From positions 2,418,001-2,482,000 of the forward strand of contig NZ_CP082164.1 in NCBI RefSeq assembly GCF_023101685.1: DNA of 64,000 nucleotides, in the 5' to 3' direction. The notes beneath the pieces were generated by a model. That model searched no databases and was not told the DNA's origin. It saw only the letters and a list, made by a program, of their open reading frames with translations. The DNA is from Bradyrhizobium sp. 186 (lineage in GTDB: Bacteria; Pseudomonadota; Alphaproteobacteria; Rhizobiales; Xanthobacteraceae). Of this stretch, positions 19,091 through 27,816 are shown piece after piece; the stretch's first letter is position 1, and each line of letters begins with the position of its first letter. A program made the translations under genes and the position numbers.

Positions 19091-20520
19091 TTCTGACAGA
19101 GCTATCGCCAATTTTTGGTGACGGCCGGAGCCGGTCAGGCGGCGGCGGTTGCGGGCTGACGGTCGGTCGGCTTGGCGATGACCTCGATCCCGTTGTTGAA
19201 TGTCACACCGAGAACGAGTTTTGGCAACTGGTTGTGGCCATCGAGACGACGCCAATTTTTCTGGGCGCCCTCGACCAGTTTGAAGACCATCGCGAGCGCG
19301 GTCTTGTTGGATAGACAGCCCTTCGATCGGATCGTGCGATGACGCACGGTGGCGAAGGTGCTTTCGATGGGGTTGGTCGTGCGCAGGTGTTTCCAATGCT
19401 CTGCCGGGAAGTCGTAGAAAGCCAGCAGCGTGTCTCGATCCTTGCGCAGGCAATCGGCGGCCTTCTCGTATTTCAGCGCGTAGCTCTCGATGAAGGCGTC
19501 GAACGCCAGCTCGGCTGTGGCCTTGGTTTCGGCCATCCATATCTCCTGCAACGCGCGTTTGGCTTTCGGCTGCTGGCTCTTCGGCAGCTTGGCAAGTACG
19601 TTGGCGGTCTTGTGCACCCAGCAGCGCTGCTCGCGCGTTTTCGGCCAGACCTCACCGGCCGCCTTCCAGAACCCGAGTGCGCCATCGGCGATGACGAGCT
19701 GCGGGGGCACGTCGAGCCCGCGCCGCTTCAGGTCGAGCAGCAGATCGCGCCAGTCGTGCGCGCTCTCACGGGCGCCATCGGTGAAGCCGACCAGTTCCTT
19801 GCGGCCCTCCGGCGTCGCGCCGATCAGCACGAGGATGCACTGCTTTTCGTCTTCGAGGCGGGCTTCGAGATGGATGCCATCAGCCCAGATGTAGACGTAG
19901 CGCTTGGCCGACAGATCGCGCTTCTGCCACGCGCCGTGCTCGTCGAGCCAGCCGTCCTTCAGTCGGCCGATGGCGGATGCCGACAACCCGGCAGCATCCT
20001 TGCCAAGCAGCGCCGCCAGCGCTTCGGAGAAGTCGCCAGTCGAAATACCCTTCAGATATAGGATCGGCAACAGCGTTTTGATCGACTTCGAGCGGCGCAT
20101 GTAGGGCGACAGGATCGACGGCGAGAACCGGATGCGGCCAGGATCGGCAGCGGCCACCTCACGATCGCGTACACGTGGCTGGCGGACGGCGACCGGACCG
20201 ATGCCGGTCATCACCTCGCGCTCCGGCAGGTGACCGTGGCGGACGACGCGCTGGTGGCCGTCCCGGGTCTTCAAATCGGCATGCTGGCCGAGAAAGTCCG
20301 CGACCTCAGCCTCGACCGCTTTGGCGAGAAGGGCACGTGCCCCGTTGCGCAAGACTTCTGTGAGTTGATCGTCGAAGATTCCTGGCTGAATCAGTTGGAT
20401 GACGTTATCGTTGGACACGGCATATCGCTCCTTCGGTGGAGAAGTGGAGGCGTCAAGCACCCCCACGATATGCCGCCTTCCCGATTCCCGCCGTCACCAA
20501 CTTTCGGCGACAGCTCTGAC
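19091..20520 (-). mobile_element. IS256-family insertion sequence
   Basis: Imperfect terminal inverted repeats of about 30 bases (19091-19124 and 20491-20520; both share the core gcgayagctctg and end ccgtcaccaa) flank an intact transposase. I find no clean 8-base target duplication; cggcagtt outside the left end and cggcactt outside the right differ at one base and are not in register. The right end has cut an IS701 transposase. Confidence 0.85.
19135..20418 (-). CDS. IS256-family (mutator-type) transposase
   Basis: 427 residues from GTG 20418, which has GAAGGAG upstream. The upstream ATG (20466) has no such site. It begins SNDNVIQLIQPGIFDDQL. The DDE catalytic region has YVYIWADGIHLEARLED (first D), VIADGALGFWKA (second D) and NPIESTFATVRHRT (E). 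The motif CWVHKTANVLAKLPKS is typical. No internal stops, so it is probably active. It inserts DNA by cut-and-paste/circle routes in the cell. Confidence 0.93.
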   Translation of the reverse strand: MSNDNVIQLIQPGIFDDQLTEVLRNGARALLAKAVEAEVADFLGQHADLKTRDGHQRVVRHGHLPEREVMTGIGPVAVRQPRVRDREVAAADPGRIRFSPSILSPYMRRSKSIKTLLPILYLKGISTGDFSEALAALLGKDAAGLSASAIGRLKDGWLDEHGAWQKRDLSAKRYVYIWADGIHLEARLEDEKQCILVLIGATPEGRKELVGFTDGARESAHDWRDLLLDLKRRGLDVPPQLVIADGALGFWKAAGEVWPKTREQRCWVHKTANVLAKLPKSQQPKAKRALQEIWMAETKATAELAFDAFIESYALKYEKAADCLRKDRDTLLAFYDFPAEHWKHLRTTNPIESTFATVRHRTIRSKGCLSNKTALAMVFKLVEGAQKNWRRLDGHNQLPKLVLGVTFNNGIEVIAKPTDRQPATAAA

Positions 20521-20943
20521 CGGCACTTCACCCCGCGCAAGCGTCAGCGACACCAATGTTTGGCAATTAGCCGTCTTGCCGAGAGACGAGGCATATTATG
20601 GAGCAACACCAACCGAACGATCGCCCTTCTTCGGCATCGCCGTGTCGTCGATGACCAGCACCACATCTTTGCCGCCGACCAGGCGATCGGCCTGAACGAG
20701 CAATTCCGCCTCCAATGGCGCCGCATCCCAGAGGCCATCAGCGATGAAATGGTGCAACTGGTCATACTCGCCCGGTGCCAGCCGCTCCGCCATTGGCTGG
20801 ACGCTCTTGCGATCGCCCGGTCCAATCAATCCCGAGATATAAAGCGGACACATCCGCCGCCGCGCCTTGTGCCCTAAACGATCCGGGAATGGCTTGAGCC
20901 AGCGCCCAAGCTCGTCTTCCCAATTCGACTTCGTGTCCACCAT
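20521..20943 (-). pseudogene. IS701-family transposase, truncated with internal stop
   Basis: Begins MVDTKSNWEDELGRWLKPFPDRLG, the IS701 start, and contains PLYISGLIGPGDRKSVQPMAERL and VVLVIDDTAMPKKGDRS. After GVAP a TAA replaces the usual Gln codon (20596-20598), and the frame then reads on as YASSLGKTANCQTLVSLTLARG before it stops at the IS256 edge. The C-terminal two thirds are absent, and I do not find them on the other side of IS256. So IS256 inserted, or a linked deletion removed them. Confidence 0.85.
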
Positions 20944-21291
20944 GGTCGGCCCTCCAAAAGCCGACCACCCACGAATCATTGAAAATCTGATTCGGGAATC
21001 CAGTTTCGCCAATCAATCGCCAAAATCTGCCAAAGTAGTGCTAGGGCGTGTACTCATTAACGCGCAGATGTCCGGTTTGAGGGCTAAGCCGAAATGTTGC
21101 GCTCGATCAGAGCATTCCCGGTTTTGACCCAAATGCGACATCCACTACGTCCAATAGGTTGATGAGAAAAGCCGAAAAATCTTCCAGGACTTCGTGCTCC
21201 CAGGCAGTCGGCCGAAAGGAATACTCTGACCAGTCTGGCAGGGCCCGGTGCTTCCATGGAGGGTCGAGCCGATTTCGGAGGAAGTTGTTCC
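20944..21291. other. Intergenic stretch, IS701 edge and repeat motif
   Basis: Outer edge of the IS701 remnant, then sequence with one copy of the degenerate motif (21124-21143) and gatgtccgg. No gene seen. It also holds the promoter region of the metallophosphoesterase. Confidence 0.35.
21124..21143 (+). repeat. Degenerate intergenic motif, copy 3
   Basis: tgacccaaatgcgacatcca, near-identical to copy 4 at 22929-22947; both lie upstream of a metallophosphoesterase gene. Confidence 0.4.
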
Positions 21292-22230
21292 ATGGACGAA
21301 GATATCGTGCGCAAAATGGAGGAGCGTCTCGGACCGTTCCATGCGAGACAGCGATTGGGTATCGAGACGGACCACGAGGCACAAATCTTCGGCCAAGGCC
21401 TCCTCTCCTTTCACATAAGGAACTGGTATCCAGTCCATTCTGTCATTCGAAATGCACTTAAGCTGACCGGTCTCTACTGGCGCGGTCGCCGAAATACAGG
21501 AAGCATTCTCGTCAAGCGCAATGATGTTATGTTCAAGGAGTTGCCACCGCTTTTCGACGGCTTCACCATACTCCACCTTAGCGACATGCATGTGGACATG
21601 AATGAAGCTGCCATGCAGCGCCTGATCGAACTCGTCGGCGACATGCGCTACGATCTATGTGTTCTAACCGGCGACTATCGGGGGAAGAATTTTGGACCGT
21701 TCGAGGCAACCTTGAACGGCGTCGCACGAGTGCGAGCTCATCTAAAGGAGCCCGTTTATGGGGTTCTGGGCGACCACGATACCATCCAAATGGTTCCGGG
21801 GCTGGAAGCCATGGGAATACGTATGCTGCTCAACGAGAGTGAGGTGATTGTGCGCGGCGATCAGCAAATCTATCTAGCCGGAATCGATGACGCCCACTGC
21901 TTCAAGGCCGACGATATCGAAAAGGCTGCGTTGCAGATCCCGTATGGCGAGTTCTCCATTTTATTGTCACACACACCGGAGATCTATCGTCAGGCGGCTC
22001 ATGCCGATTTTAATTTGTTGCTGAGCGGGCATACGCACGGTGGGCAGATCTGTCTGCCAGGATCTATTCCGATCATACTTGATGCAGTATTGCCTCGACG
22101 GATGGGGGCAGGAGCTTGGCAGTATCACGACATGGCTGGCTACACCTCCGTGGGTGCTGGATCGAGCGTCGTTCCTGTTCGTCTCAACTGTCCACCAGAA
22201 ATCACCCTGCACTGCCTTCGTTCGGGCTAA
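21292..22230 (+). CDS. Calcineurin-like metallophosphoesterase, copy 1
   Basis: 312 residues from ATG 21292 (CGGAGG upstream). Motifs: LSDMHVD (D-x-H), VLTGDYRG (GD), then GDHDT where nearly all relatives have GNHD, then LLSHTPE and LSGHTHGGQICLP. The family includes YkuE and lipid pyrophosphatases such as LpxG. An N-terminal stretch before the catalytic core is peripheral and has no clear signal peptide. It converges on the CDP-archaeol-synthase-like gene, with seven bases between the stops. Copy 2 (23040-23978) has the normal Asn, so this one may have altered metal binding. Asp can still coordinate metal, so activity is open. Confidence 0.88.
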   Translation: MDEDIVRKMEERLGPFHARQRLGIETDHEAQIFGQGLLSFHIRNWYPVHSVIRNALKLTGLYWRGRRNTGSILVKRNDVMFKELPPLFDGFTILHLSDMHVDMNEAAMQRLIELVGDMRYDLCVLTGDYRGKNFGPFEATLNGVARVRAHLKEPVYGVLGDHDTIQMVPGLEAMGIRMLLNESEVIVRGDQQIYLAGIDDAHCFKADDIEKAALQIPYGEFSILLSHTPEIYRQAAHADFNLLLSGHTHGGQICLPGSIPIILDAVLPRRMGAGAWQYHDMAGYTSVGAGSSVVPVRLNCPPEITLHCLRSG

Positions 22231-22237
22231 CGGCGAG

Positions 22238-22726
22238 CTAATATGGTTCGTCGCGCAGGTGGGCCCGGAATAGAAAACGAGATAGAATTAGCGCGCCAAT
22301 AAAAAAGATCCCGACGCCAAGCGCTATGTCTGCGATCGTCAATGAAAGTGCGTCGCGGCATGCCAGCATCGGAAATAGGGATTCGGGAACCTGATCGAGC
22401 CCGAGTGCCTGGCTGCTCGGCAGAGAGTTTAGGCGGCGCTTCACGAAACTGGAGAACAAATCGCCCGCCATAGCCGCGCCCGCTACGATTACACCGATCG
22501 TCAGATCCAGACCGATAAGCGGGGCGCTTGCTGTCGTGATGAGGACTGAAATCAAAATACCGCGGATGGTTTTCGATGGCCCAAACAACGGCCGCCCATC
22601 AAAAAATACGGTGCCGGCATCCAGCGGAAAGGAAAAACGTGGGCCAAAAATCTTCTTCGCAACGATCGGTGTGCCGTTCGCCAACGTCATTAAAACCAAT
22701 AATTGCAGAATATGCAGAAGTTGCAT
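22238..22726 (-). CDS. CDP-archaeol synthase-like (CarS/DUF46) membrane protein
   Basis: 162 residues with about four membrane segments (LLHILQLLVLMTLANGTP at the start; GVIVAGAAMAGDLFSS; ALGVGIFFIGALILSRFLF). The motifs ANGTPIVAKK, PLFGPSKTIRGIL and GAAMAGDLFSSFVKRR are those of the CarS family, which transfers CMP from CTP to a lipid phosphate in archaea. Bacterial relatives exist, with unproven substrates. It faces the metallophosphoesterase and may act with it in making or breaking a CDP- or pyrophosphate lipid. A broken second copy lies after the second phosphoesterase. Confidence 0.85.
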   Translation of the reverse strand: MQLLHILQLLVLMTLANGTPIVAKKIFGPRFSFPLDAGTVFFDGRPLFGPSKTIRGILISVLITTASAPLIGLDLTIGVIVAGAAMAGDLFSSFVKRRLNSLPSSQALGLDQVPESLFPMLACRDALSLTIADIALGVGIFFIGALILSRFLFRAHLRDEPY

Positions 22727-22928
22727 TTCTTCAGCTTAGCTTATAGTTGCATCCGACGTTAGTTCGATCGTCTATTGACTATTGTGAGCGCCTTTCAGTG
22801 GAACGCCTTGCGCCGGTCATCCAAAGCACCACGGTCGAGCTCATCCATCAACCTGAAGTCGCTGTCGCTGTTCGGCTGCGCCGACGTGATCGAATAGCGA
22901 TGCAGTTTGTTGCAGTGCGCGAGCCAAA

Positions 22929-22947
22929 TGACCCAAGGCGACATTCA
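22929..22947 (+). repeat. Degenerate intergenic motif, copy 4
   Basis: atgacccaaggcgacattc, matching the other copies at gaccca and gcgacat. Confidence 0.4.
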
Positions 22948-23039
22948 GGGGAAGCCTGGGAATTAGCCACTGTCGGGTTGACCTTGGCCTCATGAGAATA
23001 CGCTATATCTACCCGAAGGCCGTTCAAAAGGACTAGCTG

Positions 23040-23978
23040 GTGGACGAAGACATTCTGCGCAAACTCGAGATCCGTCTCGGGCCGCTCCATGCCCGGCAGC
23101 GATTGGGGGTTGAGAGAGATCACGAAGCTCAGGTATTTGGCCAGGGCCTCACATTTTTTCACCTTGAAAACTCATCTTGGGCCGAGTGGATCATTCGAAA
23201 TGTTCTGAAGGCAACAGGGCTCTACTGGCGTGCACGACAGAATGCAGAACGCATTCTCGTCAAACGAAACGAAATGAGGTTCAAGACATTACCGCCCCTC
23301 TTTGAGGGCTTCACCATTCTCCACGTTAGCGACCTTCACGTGGATATGAATGAAGTTGCCATGAACAGACTCATCGAGCTGGTTGGCAGCATGCAGTACG
23401 ATGTGTGTGTCCTAACTGGCGATTATCGGGGTCGGACTGTTGGGCCGTTCCAGCCCGCGCTGGATGGTGTCGCGCGAGTGGCAACTCATCTGAAACAGCC
23501 AATCTATGCCGTGCTCGGCAACCACGATACGATTCAGATGGTTCCCGGGCTCGAAGCCATGGGCATTCGCGTGCTGCTCAATGAATGCGAAACAATCGTT
23601 CGCAAGGACCAACGGATCTATCTGGCGGGAATCGACGATGCACATTTCTTCAGAGTGGACAACATCGAAAAAGCCGCTCTCTCGATACCCCGCGGTGAGT
23701 TCTCGATCTTGTTGTCTCACACACCGGAGGTCTATCATCAGGCTGCCCATGCCAACTTTGATCTGATGCTGAGCGGACACACCCACGGCGGTCAGATTTG
23801 TCTCCCCAGATCCATTCCCATCAAGCTTGAGGCGGTACTGCCAAGACGGATGGGGGCTGGGCCTTGGCAGTACAGAGATATGACCGGCTATACTTCCGTT
23901 GGTGCCGGCTCGAGCGTCGTTCCCGTGCGCCTCAATTGCCCGCCGGAAATTACCTTGCACCATTTACGCCGCGGCTGA
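23040..23978 (+). CDS. Calcineurin-like metallophosphoesterase, copy 2
   Basis: 312 residues from GTG 23040 (AAGGA upstream), clearly homologous to copy 1 along its whole length and starting with the same MDEDI(L/V)RK. It keeps VSDLHVD, VLTGDYRG, the standard GNHDT, LSHTPE and SGHTHGGQ, so the metal site is complete. Its C-terminal VVPVRLNCPPEITLHHL is shared with copy 1. It probably hydrolyses a phosphate ester or lipid pyrophosphate at the membrane. Its convergent partner, a second CarS-like gene, is a remnant. This pair and the first form a tandem duplication of about 1.7 kb. Confidence 0.88.
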   Translation: MDEDILRKLEIRLGPLHARQRLGVERDHEAQVFGQGLTFFHLENSSWAEWIIRNVLKATGLYWRARQNAERILVKRNEMRFKTLPPLFEGFTILHVSDLHVDMNEVAMNRLIELVGSMQYDVCVLTGDYRGRTVGPFQPALDGVARVATHLKQPIYAVLGNHDTIQMVPGLEAMGIRVLLNECETIVRKDQRIYLAGIDDAHFFRVDNIEKAALSIPRGEFSILLSHTPEVYHQAAHANFDLMLSGHTHGGQICLPRSIPIKLEAVLPRRMGAGPWQYRDMTGYTSVGAGSSVVPVRLNCPPEITLHHLRRG

Positions 23979-23985
23979 CGCTGAC

Positions 23986-24096
23986 CCAATACGGTTCATC
24001 ACGTGCATGAGCCTGAAACAAAAGGCGGGAGAGAAGTAGCTCGCCGACGAAAAATACTCCAACACCCGAGGCAGCTCTCGGCAACCGAGACTTCCT
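23986..24096 (-). pseudogene. Remnant of a second CarS-like gene (C-terminal end)
   Basis: Minus-strand residues SGVGVFFVGELLLSRLLFQA followed by HARDEPYW align with the intact copy's ALGVGIFFIGALILSRFLFRAHLRDEPY. The stop after DEPY is changed to TGG, a frameshift lies just before SGVG, and upstream homology is lost. It marks the duplicated unit. Confidence 0.75.
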
Positions 24097-24443
24097 TCTA
24101 AACCGGCCCTATGGCACCGGTGACGGGGAGAATGGCAACGTGCTGCCTGACATTTCGTTTCGAAGTCTTTCCTGCTTTCCCACTCTGAACCCGTTTTCGA
24201 AACGAAGTGATCGAACAAGTCATAGGCCGATGTCAGGTTTTGATCCTGTGAACGGCTCCTCCACCGGCACGAGAGCGCGATGAACGTGGGCGCTGCATTC
24301 AACTCGCAATTTGTCCAGTCCATAAGTCTCTTCCTGGCCCAAAGCCAAAGAGCGCTTAAGCCATCGTGATGTCGGCTGTCGCTGGTAGACCGGACGCAGA
24401 GCCGCGCTTGCTGCCCTATCCACGCAATCTTGGAGTTTCCCTC

Positions 24444-24521
24444 ATGTTGAGAAGATCGTTCTTATTGACGCTGGGCGCACTCGGACTGACTTCGTTTGGG
24501 GTGCAAGCCAGGACCCGTTAG
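24444..24521 (+). pseudogene. Truncated exported protein (signal peptide only)
   Basis: With TTGGAG before the ATG, the frame gives MLRRSFLLTLGALGLTSFGVQARTR and then stops. This is a typical signal peptide without a mature protein. It may be the head of a lost gene. Confidence 0.35.
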
Positions 24522-24732
24522 ATCCGGAACAGAGATTCCCAAGGCGTGAACTCGCTTTTTGCATCTAGGGTCCCAGTCGGGTCAAAAAAGTATCATGATT
24601 GGCCATCAAATGTGGTGGCATGGATCCACTTCGTCACCTACCGTGGCGGTCAAGCAAGAGCCGATATCAAGAAAATCGGCCGGCTGGGAACGAGGTCGTT
24701 GCAGATGCCTGCATGCGACCGGGAGGAAGGAC
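24522..24732. other. Leader region of the AraC gene
   Basis: The coding frame of the regulator is open upstream to 24559, but its ribosome site (GGAGGAAGG) is directly before ATG 24733. No operator recognised. Confidence 0.35.
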
Positions 24733-25617
24733 ATGGAGCCGGATCTTGAACTGGTCCAGATAAGGCCGGGGGAGTCGTTTGCCGCCTGGTCCCACGGTTA
24801 TCCTTTCCGCACCGTACGATGGCATTTTCACCCTGAGTATGAGCTGCATATGGTGGCGGCGACCACCGGTCGCTATTTCGTCGGCGACTTCATCGGCGAT
24901 TTCGCGCCCGGCAACCTGGTGCTGACCGGGCCCAATCTGCCGCACAATTGGGTCAGCGACATTCCGCCGGGAACCAGCATTCCGCTGCGCTGCCGCATCA
25001 TCCAGTTCAGCGAGGAGTTCGTCGACGGCGCCATCAAAGCTCTGCCGGAACTGGCCGCGCTGCAGCCGGTACTGGAATCGTCCCGGCGCGGCGTGCTGTT
25101 CAGCAGCGAAACCAGCCGGCAGCTGTCGCCGCTGCTCGAAGAGACCATGCATGCCAACGGCGTGCGCCGCATCGAGTTGTTCATGCTGATCGCCGGCGTG
25201 TTGAGCCGCGCACGGGGATCGCGCATGCTGGCCAGCGCCAGCTATCTGCCCGATCCGTCCGGCTATATGTCCGCGGGCATCAACAAAGCGCTCGCCTATC
25301 TCCGCAAGCATCTGACCAAGCCGTTCAGCGAGATGGATCTCGCCGAAATCGCAGGCCAGACCACAAGCACCTTCTCGCGTGCGTTCCGCCAGCACACCGG
25401 CATGTCGCTGATGCAATATATCAAACGGCTGCGCATCAATCTTGCTTGCCAGATTCTGATGAGCGATGAGCAGGCCTCGATCGCAAGCATCTGCTACGAG
25501 GTCGGCTACAACAATCTGTCGAATTTCAACCGACAATTCCTCGCCGAAAAGGGAATGACGCCATCAGAGTTTCGGCGGCTGCTGCTCGACAACATCAACG
25601 CGCCCAAAGCTGCATGA
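24733..25617 (+). CDS. AraC-family regulator of the pentitol operon
   Basis: 294 residues. The N-terminal cupin-like effector domain begins MEPDLELVQIRPGESF and includes WHFHPEYELHMVAATTGRYFVGDF. The C-terminal pair of helix-turn-helix motifs (SEMDLAEIAGQTTSTFSRAF and ASIASICYEVGYNNLSNFNRQF) binds DNA. It lies 213 bases before the ABC binding-protein gene and points the same way, so it probably activates the operon when its sugar or polyol is bound. The effector is unknown; ribitol or a pentose is inferred from the operon. Confidence 0.88.
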   Translation: MEPDLELVQIRPGESFAAWSHGYPFRTVRWHFHPEYELHMVAATTGRYFVGDFIGDFAPGNLVLTGPNLPHNWVSDIPPGTSIPLRCRIIQFSEEFVDGAIKALPELAALQPVLESSRRGVLFSSETSRQLSPLLEETMHANGVRRIELFMLIAGVLSRARGSRMLASASYLPDPSGYMSAGINKALAYLRKHLTKPFSEMDLAEIAGQTTSTFSRAFRQHTGMSLMQYIKRLRINLACQILMSDEQASIASICYEVGYNNLSNFNRQFLAEKGMTPSEFRRLLLDNINAPKAA

Positions 25618-25830
25618 GAAGGCTCTACGGCATGGCCGCGTAGCTGGAAGCGCGGGAGACAACGTATCATCGAAAAGTCACGGCGCCGACCGGCTTGCAC
25701 CGGTTCGGCGAAGGAAGACTGTTGTGTTCGGCCATCGACAAAAAGAAGGGGATTGGCCGGGATCGCCGGCGCCAATCCTACGCATTCAAGGCAACCGGAA
25801 CGGTTGCTCTTACCCTAGGGAGAAGACCAT

Positions 25831-26916
25831 ATGACACGACCATCATTGAACGGAGTCGGGATGACGGCGCTGGCCTTGTGCGCCCTGGCTGGCGGCTCCG
25901 CTTTCGCTCAGAACGCCAAAGTGTCGGGGGCCACGGTCGCTTTTCTGATGCCGGACCAGGCTTCGACGCGCTACGAAGAACACGATCGCCCCGGTTTCGT
26001 AGCTGAGATGAGCAAGCTGTGCCCGACCTGTAAGGTGCTCTACCAGAATGCCGACGCCAATGCGTCGCGCCAGCAGCAGCAGTTCAATTCCGTCATTTCG
26101 CAGGGCGCCAAGGTGATCGTCATCGACCCCGTCGATTCCACCGCCGCGGCGTCGCTGGTGAAGCAGGCCCAGGGCCAGGGCGTGAAGGTCATCGCCTATG
26201 ACCGGCCGATCCCGTCCACGCCGGCGGACTTCTACGTGTCTTTCGACAACAAGGCGATCGGCAAGGCGATCGCCAAATCGCTGGTCGAGCATCTGAAGAC
26301 GACCAACGTGCCGACCGACGATGTCGGCGTACTGGAGATCAACGGCTCACCGACCGATGCCGCGGCCGGGCTGATCAGGGACGGCATCCATGACGGTCTG
26401 GCTGGCAGTGGGTACAAGACGCTCGCCGAGTACGACACGCCGGATTGGGCGCCGCCGAAGGCGCAGCAGTGGGCCAGCGGCCAGATCACCCGTTTCGGAA
26501 AGAAGATTGTGGGCGTCGTGGCCGCCAACGACGGCACCGGCGGCGCCGCGATCGCCGCGCTCAAGGCCGCCGGCGTCAATCCAGTGCCGCCGGTCACCGG
26601 CAACGACGCCACGATCGCCGGCCTTCAACTCATTATCGCCGGCGACCAATACAACACCATCAACAAGCCAAGCGAGGTCGTCGCCGCCGCGGCAGCCAAT
26701 GTGGCCGTCCAATTGCTCGCGGGGGAGAAGCCAAAATCTGAAACCACGCTGTTCAACACGCCCTCGCAGCTGTTCACGCCGACCCTGGTCACGGCCGACA
26801 ACCTCAAGGCCGAGATCGTCGACAAGCGGATCAACGGCAAGCCGATCCAGACCCCCGAGGTGCTCTGCGCGGGCCGCTATGCAGAAGGCTGCAAGAAACT
26901 CGGCATCACCAAGTAG
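25831..26916 (+). CDS. Sugar ABC transporter periplasmic binding protein (XylF/RbsB-like)
   Basis: 361 residues, with a signal peptide (MTALALCALAGGSAFAQN). The type I periplasmic-binding fold of the XylF group is shown by VAFLMPDQASTRYEEHDRPGF, DPVDSTAAASLVKQAQGQGVKVIAYDRPI, the hinge VVAANDGTGGAAIAALK and the C-terminal Cys pair. An AGGGAGA box precedes the ATG. It captures a pentose or pentitol and delivers it to the permease. First structural gene of an operon that runs to the kinase at 31477. Confidence 0.9.
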   Translation: MTRPSLNGVGMTALALCALAGGSAFAQNAKVSGATVAFLMPDQASTRYEEHDRPGFVAEMSKLCPTCKVLYQNADANASRQQQQFNSVISQGAKVIVIDPVDSTAAASLVKQAQGQGVKVIAYDRPIPSTPADFYVSFDNKAIGKAIAKSLVEHLKTTNVPTDDVGVLEINGSPTDAAAGLIRDGIHDGLAGSGYKTLAEYDTPDWAPPKAQQWASGQITRFGKKIVGVVAANDGTGGAAIAALKAAGVNPVPPVTGNDATIAGLQLIIAGDQYNTINKPSEVVAAAAANVAVQLLAGEKPKSETTLFNTPSQLFTPTLVTADNLKAEIVDKRINGKPIQTPEVLCAGRYAEGCKKLGITK

Positions 26917-26994
26917 AATTTCGTTAAGGTATCATTTGGCCCGGCGACGCGGTTCGGTTTGCCGCATCGCCGGGACGATCACGGAACAGCACGC

Positions 26995-27816
26995 ATGACC
27001 GACCTGGCGTCCCAAACCAATTCGCAAAACGGCCTGGTGCTCAGCTTGCGCGGCATTTCGAAAAATTTCGGCGCCGTCTCCGCCCTGACCAATATCGATC
27101 TGGATGTGCACGCCGGCGAGGTCGTCGCCCTGGTCGGCGACAACGGCGCCGGCAAGTCGACCCTGGTGAAGATCCTCGCCGGCGTTCATCTGCCGGATTC
27201 GGGAACGATCACCTTCTGCGGCGACATCGTCGTCCTCGACGATCCGGCCGCGTCGCTGCGGCTCGGTATCGCGACCGTATTCCAGGACCTGGCGCTGTGC
27301 GAGAATCTCGACGTCGTCGCCAACATTTTCCTCGGACGAGAGCTCGATCCATGGCGCCTCGACGAGGTGGCGATGGAAATTCGGGCCTGGACCCTGCTCA
27401 ACGAGCTGTCGGCGCGCATCCCCAGTGTTCGCGAGCCGGTGGCCTCGCTTTCCGGGGGCCAGCGCCAGACGGTTGCCATCGCCCGTTCGCTGCTGCTCGA
27501 GCCGAAGCTGATCCTGCTCGACGAACCAACGGCTGCGCTTGGCGTGGCGCAGACCGCCGAGGTGCTCGATCTGATCGAACGCGTTCGGGATCGTGGTCTC
27601 GCCGTCGTGATGATCAGTCACAACATGGAAGACGTCCGCGCGGTCGCGGACCGGATCGTGGTGCTGCGGCTCGGACGCAACAACGGCATCTTCCATCCCG
27701 ATGCATCCAACCAAGAACTCGTGAGCGCCATCACCGGCGCCTCGAACAACGCCGTGTCCCGCCGCGCAGAGCGGCGACAGGCCTCACGTGAACACTCAGG
27801 GGAGCCGCGGCCGTGA
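26995..27816 (+). CDS. Sugar ABC transporter ATPase (single-domain)
   Basis: 273 residues. Walker A VGDNGAGKST, Q-loop ATVFQDLALCENLD, signature SLSGGQRQTVAIARSL, Walker B LILLDEPTAAL and switch His in ISHNMEDV. Most ATPases of this CUT2 (XylG/RbsA) group have two fused ATPase halves (about 500 residues). This has one, so it must act as a homodimer. Start ATG 26995 has only a weak site. Its last four bases overlap the permease start (GTGA), a sign of translational coupling. Confidence 0.9.
   Translation: MTDLASQTNSQNGLVLSLRGISKNFGAVSALTNIDLDVHAGEVVALVGDNGAGKSTLVKILAGVHLPDSGTITFCGDIVVLDDPAASLRLGIATVFQDLALCENLDVVANIFLGRELDPWRLDEVAMEIRAWTLLNELSARIPSVREPVASLSGGQRQTVAIARSLLLEPKLILLDEPTAALGVAQTAEVLDLIERVRDRGLAVVMISHNMEDVRAVADRIVVLRLGRNNGIFHPDASNQELVSAITGASNNAVSRRAERRQASREHSGEPRP

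Noticed and set aside
19081..20530. Eight-base target duplication around IS256 (cggcagtt/cggcactt)
   Set aside because: The two are not at matching distance from the ends of the inverted repeats and differ at one base; could be chance.
24220..24423. 67-codon minus-strand frame with GQEETYGLDKLRVECSAHVH
   Set aside because: Looks partly protein-like, but no family, no ribosome site and no conserved neighbour could be recognised.
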